NCBI GenBank assembly: GCA_022843025.1
Contig: JALHOL010000009.1
Coordinates: forward strand, 1-64,000
Direction of reading: 5' to 3'
Origin: Paracoccaceae bacterium
GTDB lineage: Bacteria > Pseudomonadota > Alphaproteobacteria > Rhodobacterales > Rhodobacteraceae
Length of the DNA stretch: 64,000 bases
Part shown: one piece after another, positions 33,810 to 43,463 of the stretch
Layout of the letters: each line of letters opens with the position of its first letter
Numbering within the stretch: position 1 is the first letter of the stretch
Program-made: the position numbers and the translations under genes
The notes under the pieces: model-generated
Told to the model about the DNA's origin: nothing
The model's database searches: none
Seen by the model: the letters and a program-made list of their open reading frames with translations, nothing else

Positions 33810-36098
33810 TCAAGTCGGGTTATCGGTCCGGACGGTTACGACAACGCGCCCGCGCACGGCGGTTGGCCATTTGACATGCACCTGATTGCGCGCAGTTCCC
33901 TGTTCGACCAGCACATGGGGCTGTACGAATTGGGTGACGTTTGATCCGCTTTGCACCGGGCCTTCGGGGACGAGGCTCGACACGACCCGTGCCCGCCCCC
34001 CGAAGGGCATGAAGGCGCCGGGCGAGACCACCCAGGTATCGGATGGGGTGGTCTGGCTGTGTTCGATGACCAGCGGGCTTACTGTAAACTGGCTGACGGC
34101 GTGGAAGGCGTTGCCATCGAAGGTGATGTTGCGCATCCGCCCGAAATCCAGTGTGGCGAAGCTGTCATCGACCATCTCAACACGGTCAATGCTCCCGTTT
34201 ACCACGCAGAAGGCGTTATCCGTTACCACCAGCCCGTTGATGAAATGCCCCGGTCCCCGAGGTGTGACGACCAGCCAGCGGAAGGCGGCGCTGACATCGA
34301 TTGCCATGAAGATGTTTCCAGTGATCGTCAGCCCGCCAAAGGACAGTTCGTTGCTGAAACCCGGTTCCGGATCATGTTCGTTGGACCATTCGACAAAGCA
34401 ATTGTCGATGTAGTTCCCCGTCAGCACGCTGCGGGCATGGGTCGAGGTGAAGATGATCCCGGCGCGACGCGGGCCTGCCACCTGATCATCGCCTTGAAAG
34501 AAGTGGTTGGCCACCACCAGATGGCCCGATCCGCCCAGCACGGCGAAATGGGCAAAGCGCACCACCCGGTTTTCACGCAGTTTCGCATCATTGGCATTCA
34601 CGTTCAGGGCGATGGTTGTGCGGTCTTGCGCGGGAACATCCAGTTCATTGGAAAGAAACTGGCACAGATCCACCATCAGACCCTGGCACCCGCTGCCGAT
34701 CGAGGTGATCCCCCGGTCACGCGGGCGGTTGAAGACGCAATTGTCCACCCTGAGCGCCAGCCCGACCTTGGACAGCATCAAGCCACTGGCAAGGCCACCG
34801 CAATCGAAGCCGATCTCGCGCAATTCGAAGCGGCTGAGGTTTTCAAACCCGCTCAGGTCGATCAGGTAGCGGTAGCGTTGGAAGGTGAAGGTGCGGGTGC
34901 CTGCGGCCGCGAAAAGGGGCATCGACAATGTCAGAGTTCCGGCCGCGACATTGACTGACCGCACATAAACCTCGCGCCCGACACCGGTGCCGGAGACCCG
35001 CGCCCCGACGGGGATATTGGCGATGTTGGCGACGCCGGTCAGGGTTTCGGGTTGTGACACGGCATAGGTGGCGACAGAGGTGACCGTCGCCGTGGACCAG
35101 GCCGGATTTGCAACAGCCTCCAGCAGGCCATTTCGGATCACCCGGCGCTGATTGAAACTGTCGAGGCCGGTCAAGGCGGCGATATCGACCGGTGCGGTCA
35201 AGGCGACGCGACGACCCGACAGGTCGAACTCGGCATGGTCGGTGAAGAAGAACAGCGCCTGAACGGCCTTGCGAAAACCCGCTTCCTCATTCCCGAAAGC
35301 GGCGGAATAGGTGTTCAGATCAAAGTTGCGGGTGCAGGCGAGGCGCACATTGGCGGCCATGAGGACCGTCCCTTCAAAGCGGACATCGCTTTCAAAGGTG
35401 ACATTGCCCGCCAGCCGATAGGTGCCCGCCGATACAAGCACGGACCTCTGGCCTGCGGCGGCATCGGCAGCCTCGAACGCGGCAGTATCATCGGTGACGC
35501 CGTCGCCGCGTGCGCCATAATCGCGGACGTCGACCCATGTCATCATGTCGCGATGAAAGACTTCGGTCGCATCTTCGATCTGGATGTCGTCGATGCGGAC
35601 GATGCCGCCGGTCGCACCCGTCAGGTCGATCCCGATATGGCCATAGGCGGGGCTGGTTCCCCAGACCATGTTGACCCCGCTCCGGTTGCCCGACCCGATG
35701 ATCGCGCTGATCGTGACGACCCGCCCATACTGGGCCAGCGCCACGGACGGCCCGATCTGCACGGCAGAGGCGATGTTCGATCCGTTCGACGCGGCGGCAA
35801 AGGCCGCAATGCGGACGGCGGGAAAGGCCCCGGACAGGCATTTCACGCGGGCAGTCACGCGCAGATACATGCCGGGGCGAAAGGGGATCTGCTGAAAGCT
35901 GCGCAGTTTCAGGGTGGCGGTGGTCTTTTGCACCTCAAGGCAGCCGCTAAAATCCTGATCTGCCGGGACAAAGGCTGCGTTGGGCTGGTTCGCCCACGAC
36001 CCCTGCCCGGGAAGCCCGTCTTCGCGCGACCAGAGGTTCAGCCCTGCCTCAAAGGCCGGAGGCATAAGCACCAGCCCGTCTGTAACTGCCTTGTTCAT
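33810..36098 (-). CDS. Large right-handed beta-helix protein, GTA head-spike-like
   Basis: A 762-residue protein. It begins MNKAVTDGLVLMPPAFEAGLNLWS without a signal peptide. Residues 20-180 look like a carbohydrate-binding jelly roll; VDVRDYGARGDGVTDDTAAFEAA (from about 190) is the standard start of a pectate-lyase-superfamily (GH28-like) beta helix. Beta-helix rungs follow (VDNCVFNRPRDRGI, GNYIDNCFV, ITGNIFMAI, VTDNAFCVV) and a small C-terminal barrel closes the chain. From memory the N-terminus closely resembles the head-spike proteins (Ghs type) of the Rhodobacter gene transfer agent. No other GTA gene is nearby. A GAGGGAAAA site precedes the ATG. A polysaccharide-binding or depolymerising role is possible. 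Confidence 0.8.
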   Translation of the reverse strand: MNKAVTDGLVLMPPAFEAGLNLWSREDGLPGQGSWANQPNAAFVPADQDFSGCLEVQKTTATLKLRSFQQIPFRPGMYLRVTARVKCLSGAFPAVRIAAFAAASNGSNIASAVQIGPSVALAQYGRVVTISAIIGSGNRSGVNMVWGTSPAYGHIGIDLTGATGGIVRIDDIQIEDATEVFHRDMMTWVDVRDYGARGDGVTDDTAAFEAADAAAGQRSVLVSAGTYRLAGNVTFESDVRFEGTVLMAANVRLACTRNFDLNTYSAAFGNEEAGFRKAVQALFFFTDHAEFDLSGRRVALTAPVDIAALTGLDSFNQRRVIRNGLLEAVANPAWSTATVTSVATYAVSQPETLTGVANIANIPVGARVSGTGVGREVYVRSVNVAAGTLTLSMPLFAAAGTRTFTFQRYRYLIDLSGFENLSRFELREIGFDCGGLASGLMLSKVGLALRVDNCVFNRPRDRGITSIGSGCQGLMVDLCQFLSNELDVPAQDRTTIALNVNANDAKLRENRVVRFAHFAVLGGSGHLVVANHFFQGDDQVAGPRRAGIIFTSTHARSVLTGNYIDNCFVEWSNEHDPEPGFSNELSFGGLTITGNIFMAIDVSAAFRWLVVTPRGPGHFINGLVVTDNAFCVVNGSIDRVEMVDDSFATLDFGRMRNITFDGNAFHAVSQFTVSPLVIEHSQTTPSDTWVVSPGAFMPFGGRARVVSSLVPEGPVQSGSNVTQFVQPHVLVEQGTARNQVHVKWPTAVRGRVVVTVRTDNPT

Positions 36099-36157
36099 AT
36101 TTTCCCTCGCCGGTTAACACCGGGCAAACGGGTAGCAAGGCAGGGTTAACGGGATAT

Positions 36158-36185
36158 CAGCCCGCCGCGCGGTGGCGGCGGGCTG
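36158..36185. repeat. Perfect inverted repeat between two minus-strand genes
   Basis: CAGCCCGCCGC and GCGGCGGGCTG pair over 11 bases with a GCGGTG loop, immediately after the DUF4864 stop. No U tract is present on either strand, so it may stabilise the mRNA end or act as a factor-dependent terminator. Confidence 0.55.
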
Positions 36186-36187
36186 GA

Positions 36188-36589
36188 TCAGGCCCCGACG
36201 CCGGGTTCGGGCAGAAGCTGAACGGCATTGATCTGCCAGCCGCCATCAGCCTGGATCATCTGGTAATCCAGCACATGGGTGCGCCCGGACTGATCGGTGA
36301 TCATCACCTTTTGCCACAGCCTCCCGGCGATTTCTCGCTGTTCCAGCATCTGGATCGCGCCGGGGCGGTGGACCATGGGATAGCCGTTCTTGACCATCAT
36401 CCCGAAGTTTTCGGGCGACATGAAGATCGACTTGATGGAGGGCGAGGCGAAGGTGAAGGCGGTGTCGTAATCATCGGCCTTGAAGGCCTCGATCTGGTTC
36501 AGGATGGTTTGCTGAACCGGGTCTTCCTGGGCCGAGACCGGCAAGGCAAGGCAGAGGGCAGTCAAAAGTCCAAAGGCAATGCGGCGCAT
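36188..36589 (-). CDS. Exported DUF4864 protein
   Basis: A 133-residue protein with a Sec signal peptide (MRRIAFGLLTALCLALPVSAQ, cleavage near residue 20). The mature part QTILNQIEAFKADDYDTAFTFASPSIKSIF and the C-terminal YQMIQADGGWQINAVQLL match DUF4864, which has an NTF2-like appearance. GGGAGG five bases before ATG 36589 decides the start over the upstream frame to 36649. It acts in the periplasm; function is unknown. It lies upstream of the beta-helix gene in the same direction. Confidence 0.88.
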   Translation of the reverse strand: MRRIAFGLLTALCLALPVSAQEDPVQQTILNQIEAFKADDYDTAFTFASPSIKSIFMSPENFGMMVKNGYPMVHRPGAIQMLEQREIAGRLWQKVMITDQSGRTHVLDYQMIQADGGWQINAVQLLPEPGVGA

Positions 36590-36694
36590 CGCGGCCTCCC
36601 TGATATACGTCCCCGTCAGGAAGGCTAGACCGATGCGCCGAAGGGTCAATCCCGGAGACCGGAATTGACTGGATTTGCGGCGAGGATCGCCTTT

Positions 36695-38275
36695 TCAGGC
36701 CAGCAATTCGCCCGACAATCCTTTGTCGATCAGCGCGATGGTCTCGGCCACGCCATAAAGCGCGACAAAGCCGCCTAAGCGGGGCCCGTCGCTGGCTCCG
36801 AGAAGCACCTCATACAGCGCCTTGAACCAATCGCGCAGGGGTTCGAACCCATGGTCCTTGCCCACGGCAAAGACCATGCTTTGCAGGGCATCGGCATCCA
36901 GCCCGCCGTCCCATGCCGCGAGGCGAGCGCGCAGATCCTCGATCGCGGCGCGTTCCTTGGCATCGGGGGCGCGGAACACCCGCGTGGGGGCAATACGGTC
37001 GGTGAAGTAGCGCACGGCAAAGCCCGCCGCCGCATCCAGATCGGGATGGGTTTCGGGCGAGGCTTCGGGTGCATAGGCGCGGATATAACCCCAAAGACCT
37101 TTGGCATCCTTGGCCCCTGCCACGCTGGCAAGATTGAGCAGCATGGAGAAGGGCACGATCATGTGCGATTCCGGCGGGGTACCGCCGTGGATGTGCCAGA
37201 CCGGGTTGTTCACCTGCGCGTCGACATCCTGCGTGGGATAGGCGCGGAGTTGCTGGTGGTATTCATCCACCGCGCGCGGGATCACGTCAAAATGCATCCG
37301 CTTGGCCGTCTTGGGCTTTTGATACATGAAATAGGACAGGCTTTCCGTGGCCGCGTAGGACAGCCATTCGTCGATGGTCAGGCCGTTGCCTTTGGATTTC
37401 GAAATCTTTTGACCCTGATCATCGAGGAACAGCTCATAGGTCATGTGGTTGGGCTTGCGGCCACCCAGCACCTCGCAGATGCCGTCATAGATCGGGGTGT
37501 TGGTGCTGTGGTCCTTGCCGTACATCTCAAAGTCCACGTCCAGCGCCGCCCAGCGGGCGCCGAAATCGGGCTTCCATTGCAGTTTCACATTGCCGCCCGT
37601 CACCGGCAGCGTCCATTCGCGGCCATCCTCGTCGTCGAAGGTGATGGTGCCGTCCTTGGCGTTCACCTCTTTCATCGGCACATAAAGCACCCGTCCGGTT
37701 TCGGGATGGATCGGCAGGAACGCCGAATAGGTCTTCTGCCGCTCGTCCCGAAGGGACGCCAACATGATCGCCATAATCGCGTCATAGCGTTCCGCCGCCA
37801 GCAGCAGCGTGTCGTCAAAGCGGCCCGACTTGTAGAACTCGGTCGCGCTGATGAATTCATACTCGAAGCCGAAGGTGTCTAGAAACCGCCGCAGCATGGC
37901 GTTGTTGTGATGCCCGAAGGATTCATATTCTCCGTAAGGGTCCGGCACGCTGGTCAGCGGCTTTTGCATGTGCTGGCGGAGCATGTCCTGTTGCGGCACG
38001 TTTTCGGGCACCTTGCGCATTCCGTCCACGTCATCCGAAAAACAGATCAGCCGGGTGGGGATATCCGAGATCACCTCAAACGCGCGGCGGATCATCGTGG
38101 TGCGCGCCACCTCGCCAAAGGTGCCGATATGCGGCAGGCCCGAGGGGCCATAGCCGGTTTCAAACAGGATATGGCCTTTCTCGGGGTCTTTCTTCTCATA
38201 CCGTTTCAGGATGGCGCGGGCCTCTTCAAAGGGCCAGGCTTTCGATTTCATCGCAGCATCGCGCAGGGAAGACAT
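36695..38275 (-). CDS. lysK: Lysyl-tRNA synthetase, class I
   Basis: A 526-residue class I LysRS, unrelated in fold to the class II LysS of most bacteria; class I is known in archaea and many alphaproteobacteria. The ATP-binding HIGH motif is [14 protein letters not shown] and the KMSKS motif is [28 protein letters not shown] and [15 protein letters not shown] are family hallmarks. ATG 38275 ([14 protein letters not shown]) is preferred over 38302 because AAGGATG lies nine bases upstream. No class II lysS is in the window, so this may be the only lysine enzyme. Confidence 0.96.
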   Translation of the reverse strand: MSSLRDAAMKSKAWPFEEARAILKRYEKKDPEKGHILFETGYGPSGLPHIGTFGEVARTTMIRRAFEVISDIPTRLICFSDDVDGMRKVPENVPQQDMLRQHMQKPLTSVPDPYGEYESFGHHNNAMLRRFLDTFGFEYEFISATEFYKSGRFDDTLLLAAERYDAIMAIMLASLRDERQKTYSAFLPIHPETGRVLYVPMKEVNAKDGTITFDDEDGREWTLPVTGGNVKLQWKPDFGARWAALDVDFEMYGKDHSTNTPIYDGICEVLGGRKPNHMTYELFLDDQGQKISKSKGNGLTIDEWLSYAATESLSYFMYQKPKTAKRMHFDVIPRAVDEYHQQLRAYPTQDVDAQVNNPVWHIHGGTPPESHMIVPFSMLLNLASVAGAKDAKGLWGYIRAYAPEASPETHPDLDAAAGFAVRYFTDRIAPTRVFRAPDAKERAAIEDLRARLAAWDGGLDADALQSMVFAVGKDHGFEPLRDWFKALYEVLLGASDGPRLGGFVALYGVAETIALIDKGLSGELLA

Positions 38276-38415
38276 TGCTTCACATCCTTTGGCATCCGCC
38301 AAGGGGCCCCATGCCCCCGGAAACCCCCGTCCTCTATTGCCGCCCCTGCATCACGTCAATAATGTCGCCGCGAGAAACGGTCGCGGAGCGGCCCGGTACG
38401 GTAAGGAAAAGCGCC

Positions 38416-38835
38416 ATGTCCGACACATCTGCCATGTCACCCCAGGATGCGCTGATCGCCGTGATGGTGGCCTGTTCGGCATCAGACCAGAACATGCGGA
38501 CGGCCGAACTGGTGGCTATACAGCGCATGGTCAATCACATGCCGGTATTTGCCGATTACGACACCGACCGCATTCGCCGCATCAGCCAGATCGTGTTTGA
38601 CCTGTTCGAAGAAGAGGATGGGCTGGATGCGCTGTTCGGGCTGATCCGCGAAGCCCTGCCCGAGCGGTTGAACGAGACGGCCTATGCGCTGGCCTGCGAT
38701 GTGGTGACGGCGGATGGCAACCATAATGAGGTGGAGTTGCGGATGCTGGAGGAGGTGCGCGAGGAGTTGCGCGTGGACCGCCTCCATGCGGCGGCCATCG
38801 AATGGGGTGCGCGGGTGCGGCATCTGAAGCCGTGA
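38416..38835 (+). CDS. TerB-like (tellurite resistance B fold) protein
   Basis: A 139-residue helical protein. MSPQDALIAVMVACSASDQNMRTAELVAIQRMV begins the TerB-type bundle and acidic repeats follow (DLFEEEDGLDALFG, ALACDVVTADGNHNEVELRMLEEVREEL), where AxxxxAADGxxxxxE is the diagnostic pattern. AAGGA eight bases before ATG 38416 supports the start. Despite the name, single TerB-like proteins occur widely without tellurite genes; a metal- or membrane-linked role is possible. It is divergent from lysK. Confidence 0.88.
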   Translation: MSDTSAMSPQDALIAVMVACSASDQNMRTAELVAIQRMVNHMPVFADYDTDRIRRISQIVFDLFEEEDGLDALFGLIREALPERLNETAYALACDVVTADGNHNEVELRMLEEVREELRVDRLHAAAIEWGARVRHLKP

Positions 38836-38930
38836 GAACCGCGTCTTCCTTCCGCAAAGCGGCGGGCATCGTGCGAAGCACAGACACGATCACACGTGAA
38901 ACAGTTAAGTAATCAGTGAAGGATGTTCCC

Positions 38931-39416
38931 GTGACGAGTTCAACCAGAAGCGCAGTTTCGCCCGCCGCCCTCTGCTTCGGCCTTATCCTTTCGGCCTGCG
39001 CACCAACCACGGACGGAAGGCCGATGACGCATGTCCCAGATGCGGCAACCTTGATCGACTATCGCGACATCCGCGCCGTTTCGAAGGACCAGACCGAGGC
39101 GCTCCGCGCCGAACTCGCCAACAGTTCCTTCCTCGTCCGCATGGTTTGGAGACGGCAATACGTCCACTTCGCCCCCTCTGGTCAGGCACTTTTTTGGGAC
39201 ACCCGCGACCGCAAGACGACGACCGGCACCTGGACGGTCCTGCCTGCCACGCTCGGAACCGACCTTGTATGCTGGGCCAAGGGAGGACTGCCCTCCGACA
39301 TGACGGGCATGGCACCCGTGGACAACTGCATCATCGCAGCAAGCTTCATTGGCATGGCCGACTACCTCTCGAGGGGCGACGTCTTCGGCCTGACGACAGG
39401 CAAGGCACCGGAATAA
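38931..39416 (+). CDS. Putative lipoprotein
   Basis: A 161-residue protein starting at GTG 38931, which follows AAGGATG. The N-terminus ends in a lipobox LILSAC, so Cys at about 23 would be lipidated and the protein held in a membrane facing the periplasm. The mature part (MTHVPDAATLIDYRDI, RRQYVHFAPSGQALFWDTRDRKTTTGTWTVL, DLVCWAKG) looks like a small beta-barrel or lipocalin-like fold with a tryptophan-rich strand; no family is recognised. It is alone between terB and dacB. Confidence 0.72.
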   Translation: MTSSTRSAVSPAALCFGLILSACAPTTDGRPMTHVPDAATLIDYRDIRAVSKDQTEALRAELANSSFLVRMVWRRQYVHFAPSGQALFWDTRDRKTTTGTWTVLPATLGTDLVCWAKGGLPSDMTGMAPVDNCIIAASFIGMADYLSRGDVFGLTTGKAPE

Positions 39417-39466
39417 GGCCGCAGCACTTCCGAGGTGGGGAGGGATTTACCCCGCCCCCACACCCC

Positions 39467-40945
39467 TCACGCATACAACCCAGCCCAGCGCGCGATCAGT
39501 TGCCCCTGCAATCGCCGCGCGCGGCGGGTCCAGGCCTTGCCGCCTGCGGGTTCTTCGCGTTCGGCGACGGACAGCCTGTCACGCCGGGCCGCATCGGCGC
39601 AAAAGATGGCGAAGGCCATTTCGCGCCCCGAGGGTGGTTGGACATAACCGACAAGCGAAGAGACGAAGTTCAGCGTGCCGGTCTTGCCGATGACCGAGAC
39701 CGGGCTGTCGATTTCCTCCCCGTCGCCGTCGCGCATCCCGAGATCGCGCAGGATCGGTTTCAATCCGCTGCCCGACGGTGTGGCCTGTGCCGTGACCAGC
39801 GCCTTGACCATTTCAGCCGGGCTGATCCGGCTGTCGCTGCCCAGCCCGGAATGATCGACAAAGCGCCCCTCTGCCCCCAGCCGTGCCTGAACCCAATCTG
39901 ACATGGCCGCGCCAGAGGCTTTGAGCCCGCCCGCACCAGAAGAAGACAGGCCCATCACTTCTGCCGTCAGGTTGGTTGACCAGCGCAGCATCCGGCGCAG
40001 AACATCGGGCAGGGGGTCGCCGGTGAGTTGGGCCACCACCTGCGCGCCCTGCGGCAGGCGCGGGGCGCGTTTGGGTTCGGGCAGATCAATCCCCTGCGCA
40101 CGGGCAAGCGTCTGGAACACCTCGGCAGTATAGGCGCCGGGGTTGCGCACGGGCAACCAGCGGCTGCCGCCTTTGCCCAGTGCTTCGCTGGCGACGGTCC
40201 ATTCCTCGGACCCGCCGCGTTCGCGCCATGTGAACAGGGGCGCGTTGCGGCGGACAACTTCCATCCGCGCCATCCGGACCGGCGGCGCAAAACGTTCACC
40301 GCGCGCATCCATTGCCACGCCCCAGCCGCCCTGCGCACGCTTCCATTCGAAATGCACACGGTTGTAGTTCAGGTTCAGGCCGGAAATGGCGGGGTTGTAG
40401 CCGACGTGATCGGGCTGATCGCTCGAGATTTCTGCGACTGCGGGCAGGGCCCCGTCGTGGAACAGGAAGGCCCCGCTAATGCTGCGGATACCGGTTGCAG
40501 CAAGCTGCGCGGCAAGATCGCCCATCCGATCCGTGTCGAGTTCCGGATCGCCCGAACCGGACAGGATCAGATCGCCATTCACACGCCCGCCCTGGATGGG
40601 GCCGGTTGCAAGGATACGGGTGACAAAGCGATGTCCGCCGCCAAGCTTTTCCAGCGCATAAAGCGCGGTTACTGCTTTGGCTGTGCTGGCCGGGGGAAGC
40701 GCCTGCCTTTCGCCCATGGCCTCGAGCAGTTGTCCGCTGCGCGCATCGGCCACGGCATAGCCCACCACACCGCCCAAACCTGCCGCTTCGATCAACGCAC
40801 CGGGATCGGCAGCCGACCTAGCGTTGGTGGTCTGACCGGAGGGCCGCGCCAAGGGGCGCGGGCTGACCGTCAGCCCTTCGGCCAGGGCAGGGGCCGCAAG
40901 ACCGGCCAGCATCCCACCCAGAACAAACCGCCGCGAAACCATCAT
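39467..40945 (-). CDS. dacB: D-alanyl-D-alanine carboxypeptidase/endopeptidase (PBP4, family S13)
   Basis: A 492-residue penicillin-binding protein. The signal peptide carries SRRFVLGG, suggesting Tat export. Active-site motifs are SxxK in PASTAKAVTAL, SxN in WSTNLTAEVMG and KTG in VIGKTGTLNFVSS. The domain inserted between the first and second motifs, typical of S13, is present (ISGAFLFHDGALP, DQPDHVGYNPAISGLNLNYNRVHF). It trims peptidoglycan stem peptides and cross-links in the periplasm. ATG at 40945 or 40942 follows GGGGGGAA. The gene stands upstream of nadD in the opposite-strand block. Confidence 0.94.
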   Translation of the reverse strand: MMVSRRFVLGGMLAGLAAPALAEGLTVSPRPLARPSGQTTNARSAADPGALIEAAGLGGVVGYAVADARSGQLLEAMGERQALPPASTAKAVTALYALEKLGGGHRFVTRILATGPIQGGRVNGDLILSGSGDPELDTDRMGDLAAQLAATGIRSISGAFLFHDGALPAVAEISSDQPDHVGYNPAISGLNLNYNRVHFEWKRAQGGWGVAMDARGERFAPPVRMARMEVVRRNAPLFTWRERGGSEEWTVASEALGKGGSRWLPVRNPGAYTAEVFQTLARAQGIDLPEPKRAPRLPQGAQVVAQLTGDPLPDVLRRMLRWSTNLTAEVMGLSSSGAGGLKASGAAMSDWVQARLGAEGRFVDHSGLGSDSRISPAEMVKALVTAQATPSGSGLKPILRDLGMRDGDGEEIDSPVSVIGKTGTLNFVSSLVGYVQPPSGREMAFAIFCADAARRDRLSVAEREEPAGGKAWTRRARRLQGQLIARWAGLYA

Positions 40946-41023
40946 TTCCCCCCAGAGCGAACCCGCAGAGCCTAGCCAAAGCCAGTGGCATCCAGCAAGC
41001 GGAAGAAATGCCGCGTCACGGCG

Positions 41024-41620
41024 TCAGCGCCGCCATTCCCCACGCGCCCGGATCGCGGTGGAAGATGACCCGTCCATCGGCAGGTTCACGAAACACCAGG
41101 CCGGGGCGGGTTTGTTACGCAGCACCTCGCCACGATCCACAAGATCGCCGCCGTAGATGCGGGCGGCCTTGGACATGCGCGCGCGTACGCCCCAACCGGG
41201 CCGGGCAAGAACGCCGACGGGGACCATGCGCAAAATATCCTCCCACCGTTCCCAGCGGTGAAACTGCACCAGATTGTCCGCCCCCATCAGCCAGACGAAA
41301 CGTACACCGGGATAATGCGCCCGCAGCGCCCGGAGCGTTTCGGCGGTGTAACGGGTGCCAAGGCGCGCCTCGATATCGCTGACCACGACGCGGGGATCGC
41401 GCATCACCGCACGGGCGCGCGTCATCCGGTCTGTAAGCGGGGCGGGGCCGCGCTGTTTCAGCGGATTGCCGGGGCTGACCAGCCACCAGACCCGGTCCAG
41501 ACCCATGCGCTTGAGCGCTTCGCGCGTGATGTGGACATGGCCGCCATGTGCCGGATCGAAGCTTCCTCCCAGAAGCCCGATCACCATTCCCTTTCGCGCA
41601 ACGGGGAATCCTGCCCGCAC
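41024..41620 (-). CDS. nadD: Nicotinate-nucleotide adenylyltransferase
   Basis: About 198 residues. It joins ATP and nicotinate mononucleotide to give deamido-NAD. The nucleotidyltransferase motif [17 protein letters not shown] (HxGH type) is near the start; [33 protein letters not shown] and [13 protein letters not shown] (SxTxxR motif) complete the family pattern. GTG 41620 follows GGAGGG; ATG 41587 (MVIGLLGG) and the longer frame to 41659 are alternatives. In many relatives nadD is near rsfS and proA; here those neighbours are absent. Confidence 0.94.
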   Translation of the reverse strand: MRAGFPVARKGMVIGLLGGSFDPAHGGHVHITREALKRMGLDRVWWLVSPGNPLKQRGPAPLTDRMTRARAVMRDPRVVVSDIEARLGTRYTAETLRALRAHYPGVRFVWLMGADNLVQFHRWERWEDILRMVPVGVLARPGWGVRARMSKAARIYGGDLVDRGEVLRNKPAPAWCFVNLPMDGSSSTAIRARGEWRR

Positions 41621-41748
41621 GCCGCCCTCCGCTGCAATTCTGGGCAGATGCCCATCCACTCTGCCCCAAACACCTCACGTTGCCACTGTCCAGCATTATC
41701 GCTACATGTCCCCCCAACATCCCAAAGGATTCACGCAGGAGCGGCAAG

Positions 41749-43404
41749 ATGGCCTCGTATCAATACGTCTATCACATGGATGGCGTGTCAAAGACCTATC
41801 CCGGCGGCAAGAAGGTGTTTGAAAACATCCGCCTGAACTTTCTGCCCGGGGTAAAGATCGGCGTTGTCGGTGTGAACGGGGCGGGTAAATCCACCCTGCT
41901 GCGCGTCATGGCCGGATGGGACAAGGATTTTCAGGGCGAAGCCTGGGCCGCCAAGGGGGCCAAGGTGGGCTACCTGCCGCAGGAACCGCAGCTGGACCCG
42001 AACCTGACCGTGCGCGAGAACGTCAAGCTGGGCGTGGCGGAAAAGCAGGGCAAGCTGGACCGCTACAACGAGTTGGCGATGAACTATTCGGATGAAACCG
42101 CCGAAGAGATGTCGCAGTTGCAGGATCAGATCGACGCGGAAAACCTGTGGGATCTGGACAGCCAGATCGACGTGGCGATGGAGGCCCTGCGCTGCCCGCC
42201 GGATGATGCCAATGTCGAAACGCTGTCGGGTGGTGAAAAGCGCCGCGTTGCGCTGTGCAAGTTGCTGTTGGAAGCACCCGACATGCTGCTCTTGGACGAA
42301 CCGACCAACCACCTTGATGCCGAAACGATCGCCTGGCTGCAAAAGCACCTGATCGAATACAAGGGCACGATCCTGACCGTGACCCACGACCGCTATTTCC
42401 TTGACGATATCACGACCTGGATTCTGGAATTGGAACGCGGCAAGGGGCTGCCGCATGAGGGCAACTATTCCTCATGGCTGGATGCCAAGGCCAAGCGGCT
42501 TGCGCAGGAAGCGCGCGAGGACAAGGCCAAGCAGAAGGTTCTGGAAAAGGAACTGGAATGGATCCGTGCTGGGGCCAAGGCCCGGCAGGCCAAATCCAAG
42601 GCGCGTATCTCGGCCTATGAAAAGATGGCGGATGAGTCGGTCAAGGATCTGGTTGGCAAGGCGCAGATCATCATTCCGCATGGACCTCGGTTGGGGTCCA
42701 AGGTCATCGAGTTCGAGAATGTCTCAAAGTCGCTGGGCGACAAGCAGTTGATCGAAAACCTGTCTTTCGCGCTGCCGCCGGGCGGGATTGTTGGTGTGAT
42801 CGGTCCGAACGGGGCCGGGAAATCCACGCTGATGAAGATGATCATCGGCACAGAACAGCCTGACAGCGGGACCATCACGCTGGGCGATACGGTTCAACTT
42901 TCCTATGTCGACCAGTCGCGCGATTCGCTCGATCCCAACAAGAACGTCTGGGAAGAGATCACTGACGCGCTGGATATCGTTGTTCTGGGCGATGCCGAGG
43001 TGAACAGCCGCGCCTATTGTTCGTCGTTCAACTTCAAAGGATCGGACCAGCAAAAGAAAGTGGGCATCCTGTCGGGCGGGGAGCGCAACCGCGTTCACAT
43101 GGCAAAACTGCTGAAGTCCGGGGGCAACGTGCTGCTGCTGGACGAACCGACCAACGATCTGGACGTGGAAACGCTGCAGGCGCTGGAATCGGCGATCGAA
43201 GAGTTTGCCGGTTGTGCGGTTATTATCAGCCACGACCGGTTCTTCCTTGACCGGCTTTGCACCCATATCCTTGCGTTCGAAGGCGATGCCCATGTCGAAT
43301 GGTTCGAGGGCAACTTCCAGGCCTATGAGGATGACAAGGTCCGTCGCCTTGGCCCGGATTCGATTGAACCGAAGCGCGTGAAGTACAAGAAGTTCTCGCG
43401 CTGA
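41749..43404 (+). CDS. ettA: Energy-dependent translational throttle protein EttA (ABC-F)
   Basis: A 551-residue soluble twin-ATPase. Walker A motifs are GVNGAGKST (41-49) and GPNGAGKST; signatures LSGGEKRRVALCKLLL and LSGGERNRVHMAKLL; Walker B LLLDEPTNHLDAETI and LLLDEPTNDLDVETL; the interdomain arm and P-tRNA-interaction motif lie between. ABC-F factors bind the ribosomal E site; EttA gates the first peptide bond depending on ATP/ADP. MASYQYVYHMDGVSKTYPGGKKV is a typical EttA start, and AGGAG precedes ATG 41749. A terminator follows at 43413. Confidence 0.97.
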   Translation: MASYQYVYHMDGVSKTYPGGKKVFENIRLNFLPGVKIGVVGVNGAGKSTLLRVMAGWDKDFQGEAWAAKGAKVGYLPQEPQLDPNLTVRENVKLGVAEKQGKLDRYNELAMNYSDETAEEMSQLQDQIDAENLWDLDSQIDVAMEALRCPPDDANVETLSGGEKRRVALCKLLLEAPDMLLLDEPTNHLDAETIAWLQKHLIEYKGTILTVTHDRYFLDDITTWILELERGKGLPHEGNYSSWLDAKAKRLAQEAREDKAKQKVLEKELEWIRAGAKARQAKSKARISAYEKMADESVKDLVGKAQIIIPHGPRLGSKVIEFENVSKSLGDKQLIENLSFALPPGGIVGVIGPNGAGKSTLMKMIIGTEQPDSGTITLGDTVQLSYVDQSRDSLDPNKNVWEEITDALDIVVLGDAEVNSRAYCSSFNFKGSDQQKKVGILSGGERNRVHMAKLLKSGGNVLLLDEPTNDLDVETLQALESAIEEFAGCAVIISHDRFFLDRLCTHILAFEGDAHVEWFEGNFQAYEDDKVRRLGPDSIEPKRVKYKKFSR

Positions 43405-43412
43405 TCTGATTG

Positions 43413-43440
43413 GGGGCGGGGTCAGACCCGCCCCGCTTTA
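43413..43440. terminator. Terminator between convergent ettA and EamA genes
   Basis: GGGGCGGG (43413-43420) pairs with CCCGCCCC (43427-43434) with a GTCAGA loop, followed by GCTTTATT on the plus strand. It lies nine bases after the ettA stop and could serve the convergent transporter gene as well. Confidence 0.75.
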
Positions 43441-43463
43441 TTGTCCTTACGTCCGGTCCGTAT

